62,907 nt of DNA, from positions 1 through 62,907 of IMG/VR virus record IMGVR_UViG_3300017967_000020; one strand, given 5' to 3'. The translations under genes were made by a program, and so were the position numbers. The notes beneath the pieces were generated by a model that saw nothing but the letters and a program-made list of their open reading frames with translations, did no database searches and had not been told where the DNA came from. How positions within the stretch are numbered: the first letter of the stretch is position 1; each line of letters begins with the position of its first letter. Of the stretch, positions 60,492 to 62,907 are shown piece by piece. This stretch comes from a virus.

Positions 60492-60781
60492 ACATGCTGA
60501 GAGAAGCTAATGCTTGCTATGAATGGAGCAAATCGGCAAAATCACCCGCAGGACAAGACTTGACAGTACATCAACGATGCTCCAACTCTGGGGAACCCCG
60601 TTATTTCTTGGAGATTTTTGGAGATAAATCACCGGGCAAATACTCCATTGGAGAAGAATTTGCTAATCAAATTATGCATAATAATTATGATGCTCAGAAC
60701 GCAAAAAAGATCGACAATGCATTTTTGATGAAATCTGATCTGGCAGTTAAAGCTTTTGATGTCTATGTTCACAATCGTTAA
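60440..60781 (+). CDS. Class A leader protein with capsid-identical cleavage site
   Basis: This is a 113-residue protein starting MKVTKSYIKQLVKEEL, then NNMLRE22/A23. The P4-P1' residues LRE/A repeat the predicted capsid-protein site LLRE/A. The mature part has two Cys (one in NACYEW, one in QRCSNS), an AGQDLTVHQR strand and a C-terminal helix KAFDVYVHNR. Unknown fold. Shares the 80-bp 5' cassette with the preceding gene. The strongest single case for prohead-protease processing of a leader protein. Confidence 0.55.
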   Translation: MKVTKSYIKQLVKEELNNMLREANACYEWSKSAKSPAGQDLTVHQRCSNSGEPRYFLEIFGDKSPGKYSIGEEFANQIMHNNYDAQNAKKIDNAFLMKSDLAVKAFDVYVHNR

Positions 60782-60803
60782 GACAGACTATCTTAACAAT
60801 TGT

Positions 60804-60834
60804 TTGAATAAAATAACCTCTCTAATCGTATAGT
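60804..60834 (+). promoter_or_regulatory. Early/middle-type promoter of DNA polymerase (TTGAAT-N19-TATAGT)
   Basis: TTGAAT at 60804-60809 and TATAGT at 60829-60834 with AATCG in front. The -10 box is inside the left arm of the hairpin described next. Confidence 0.65.
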
Positions 60835-60866
60835 GTATACACAACATACGACTAGGGAGGTTTTTT
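60815..60866 (+). terminator. Terminator-like hairpin overlapping the polymerase promoter
   Basis: Bases 60815-60831 pair with 60846-60862 (17 positions, one G-T and one A-C), with an inner GTGTA/TACAC; T residues follow to 60866, just before the ATG at 60867. The 3' arm is the ribosome site GGGAGG. Only read-through RNA would contain both arms; RNA from the promoter at 60804 starts after the left arm. Confidence 0.6.
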
Positions 60867-62907
60867 ATGGATATTAGTAATATTGATTTCGTCAATTTGC
60901 ACGCACATTCTGGAGTTGGTTCTCCATTTGATGGCTTCGGCTATCCACAAGATCATATGGATTATGCTTACTCCAACGGATCAAAAGCACTTGCCTTGAC
61001 AGATCACGGCAACATGAATGGTTTCGCTTACCAAGTTCTTCATGCAAAGAAGATGAAAGAAGCAGGAAAAGACTTCAAGCCAATCTTTGGAGTTGAAGCT
61101 TATTTTATTGAGGATGTAGTAGAATGGAGAGAGAAGTATGAACAAGCAAAAGCAGACAAGAAAAGAAAGAAAGAACTCAAAGACGATTCATCTGGAATAT
61201 CGATTGAAACGGAAGGAGAATCCAAGTCTAAGGGACGTTCTGATATTAATCGCTCTCGTCATCTCATTCTTGTTGCTATGAACCAGCAGGGACTGAACAA
61301 CATCTTCAAGATGGTTTCAGAGTCCCATAAAGGTGATTATTTCTATCGCAAGCCTCGTATTGACTTCCGACTACTAGAGCAGTATGGAGAAGGTGTTATC
61401 GCTGCCTCTGCTTGTCTTGGTGGTGTCTATGCTGGTGCTTATTGGAGTATGCACGACGAAGGCGAAGAAGCAGTTATGAATGAGATGCGACGCCTTACAG
61501 ATCGCTTTCAATCAATCTTGGGAGACAGATGGTATGGAGAGTTGCAATGGAACCGTGTCCCTCAGCAGCACGAACTTAATCGTTTTGTAATTCAGATGCA
61601 CAAAGAACGAGGGCTCAAACTTATCTCCACTGCAGACTCTCACTATCCAACACCAGAGGCTTGGCAAGACAGAGAGTTATACAAGCGACTTGGGTGGCTA
61701 GGACGATCTAAGCCAGAGTGGTTGGATATGTCTCTTCCATCTGAGATTCAAGAGCTAGAGTGTGAACTCTATCCCAAGAATGCAGAACAAATGTGGGAAT
61801 CTTACAAACGATACTCAGAGGAGTGTGGTGTGGAATATGATGATCAGATCGTATACGACTCTATCAAAGAGACAGAGAACATTGCATTTCGACGCATTGA
61901 GTCTTTCATGCCAGACAACACTGTTCGTCTTCCCAACTTCGTTGTCCCTGCAGGATACTCAGAAGATGAATATCTCAAACGACTTACAACAGAGGGAATG
62001 TTCAATATCCTCAAGGATCAAGGTAGAGCCAACAAGCAGACTGCCAAGAAATACAAAGAGCGTATTGATGAAGAACTGTCCGTCATTTCAGAACGTGGTT
62101 TCTCGAAATACTTCTTGACTATGAAGGCTGTGGCTGACAAGGCATCTGATATGATGCTTACTGGCACTGGACGTGGTTCTGCAGCAGGATCTCTAGTCGC
62201 ATATGCTCTTGGGATTACACAGGTTGATCCTCTCAAGTATGATCTACTATTCTCACGTTTTTTGCGTAAGGATGCTAAGGACTACCCAGATATCGACTAT
62301 GATGTAGCAGAGCCTATGGAACTCAAAGATCATCTTATCGAAGAGTGGGGAACTGATTGTGTTGCTCCTATCTCTAACTGGAATACACTGCAACTCAAGT
62401 CTCTTATCAAAGATATCTCAAAGATGTATGATATCGAGTTCAAAGAGGTAAATATTGTTACAGGTAAGATGATTGCAGAAGCAACACCACTTGCTAAGAA
62501 AGCACACGGTATCAAGGCAGGACTTTATATTCCTACTTGGGAAGAGGTTCTAGAATATTCTGGCACTCTCAAAGCATTCCTCAAAAACTATCCACAGGTA
62601 GAGAAGCACGTCAAGTCTATGGTAGGACAGTATCGCTCTTGTTCTCGACACGCAGGTGGTGTTGTGATTGCAGAGGACTTGGACAAGCATATGCCTTTGA
62701 TCCAGTCAGGTGGCGTTATCCAGACTCCTTGGAGTGAGGGACAGAATGTTCGACAACTTGAGCCTATGGGCTTCATTAAATTCGATCTACTTGGGCTTAC
62801 GACGCTTCGTATGATTCAAGGTTGTATTGAACGAGTTCTTAAAAAGCAAGGCAACCACAATCCATCTTTCCAAGAAGTGAAAGACTTCTACAACAAGCAT
62901 CTCCATC
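60867..62907 (+). CDS. dnaE: DNA polymerase III alpha-type (C-family, DnaE) subunit, 3'-truncated
   Basis: The ATG at 60867 (GGGAGG then six T) opens a frame that runs off the window edge; 680 residues are visible. The PHP domain is present: NLHAHSGVGSP with H12 and H14, LTDHGNMNG, GVEAYF, then ASACLGG and TADSHYPTPE. The polymerase palm follows: GTGRGSAAGSLVAYALGI at ~433-450, YPDIDYDVAEP with D475 and D477, RHAGGVVIA and KFDLLGLTTL. This is the family of bacterial replicases, not the family B gp43 expected in a T4-like phage. The intact PHP His/Asp residues could support proofreading or structure. Confidence 0.93.
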   Translation, partial: MDISNIDFVNLHAHSGVGSPFDGFGYPQDHMDYAYSNGSKALALTDHGNMNGFAYQVLHAKKMKEAGKDFKPIFGVEAYFIEDVVEWREKYEQAKADKKRKKELKDDSSGISIETEGESKSKGRSDINRSRHLILVAMNQQGLNNIFKMVSESHKGDYFYRKPRIDFRLLEQYGEGVIAASACLGGVYAGAYWSMHDEGEEAVMNEMRRLTDRFQSILGDRWYGELQWNRVPQQHELNRFVIQMHKERGLKLISTADSHYPTPEAWQDRELYKRLGWLGRSKPEWLDMSLPSEIQELECELYPKNAEQMWESYKRYSEECGVEYDDQIVYDSIKETENIAFRRIESFMPDNTVRLPNFVVPAGYSEDEYLKRLTTEGMFNILKDQGRANKQTAKKYKERIDEELSVISERGFSKYFLTMKAVADKASDMMLTGTGRGSAAGSLVAYALGITQVDPLKYDLLFSRFLRKDAKDYPDIDYDVAEPMELKDHLIEEWGTDCVAPISNWNTLQLKSLIKDISKMYDIEFKEVNIVTGKMIAEATPLAKKAHGIKAGLYIPTWEEVLEYSGTLKAFLKNYPQVEKHVKSMVGQYRSCSRHAGGVVIAEDLDKHMPLIQSGGVIQTPWSEGQNVRQLEPMGFIKFDLLGLTTLRMIQGCIERVLKKQGNHNPSFQEVKDFYNKHLH

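Noticed and set aside
1-62907. tRNA genes, CRISPR arrays, insertion sequences, integrase or attachment sites
   Set aside because: None could be recognised: gaps are short and filled with promoters or hairpins, no cloverleaf with CCA-type end or regular spaced repeats were seen, and no transposase or recombinase motif occurs.

Overview
The window is 62.9 kb of a tailed-phage genome with a T4-like (myovirus) virion plan. It is AT-rich, and every supported gene lies on the + strand, tightly packed and often with ATGA or TAATG overlaps. Recognisable T4 homologues, judged from motifs and gene order, are gp61-type primase, gp47/gp46 (fused), gp17, gp20, gp21, gp22, gp23, gp13, gp14, gp15, gp18, gp19, a gp26/28-type baseplate protein, gp53, gp32, UvsX, RNase H/FEN and gp41. 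The non-T4 parts are a C-family (DnaE-type) DNA polymerase, a class II ribonucleotide reductase, ThyX, a phage bS21 and a tubulin/FtsZ-like protein. They resemble large marine 'far-T4' phages rather than enteric T4 phages. The host cannot be read from the sequence; abundant AGGAGG-type ribosome sites fit a Shine-Dalgarno-using bacterium.

Layout: 1-1792 holds two tail-fibre or structural genes with related C-termini. 1800-6454 holds RuvC-like resolvase, primase and a single-chain SbcD-SbcC. 6463-7838 is a lysis-like membrane cassette plus a zinc-finger protein. 8227-17207 is the packaging and prohead module (terminase, portal, core proteins, protease). 17239-26487 is an inserted block of seven fibre or decoration genes and the bS21 gene, splitting gp21 from gp22. 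26554-34021 holds scaffold, capsid, a Lys/Ala-rich protein, neck and tail-completion genes. 34121-48211 holds sheath, tube, chaperone-like pair, tape measure and baseplate genes. 48220-57133 holds a minimal Pol A, the tubulin-like protein, gp32, UvsX, FEN, helicase and RNR. 57255-59920 holds a co-chaperonin, ThyX and two unassigned proteins. 59977-60781 holds two leader-bearing late genes. 60867 to the edge is DnaE.

The most interesting feature is a family of otherwise unrelated proteins that share an N-terminal amphipathic leader of about 16-22 residues. Class A is MKVTKSYIKQLVKEEL-like and class B is MKHKLIMENWRRFVNE. Each leader is followed by a hydrophobic-X-Glu site like that of the T4 gp21 prohead protease. 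The capsid protein carries LRE/A and one leader protein carries the same LRE/A. I infer that these are capsid-targeting propeptides delivering different internal-head cargo proteins. Two leader genes sit among replication and metabolism genes but have their own late-type promoter.

Two promoter families can be read directly. ACTATTTA(T/C) occurs nine times, only upstream of virion-type genes and often right behind a terminator (late type). TTGAAT-N18/19-TATAAT with AATCG or AAGCG just before the -10 box occurs seven times, mainly upstream of replication genes (early/middle type).
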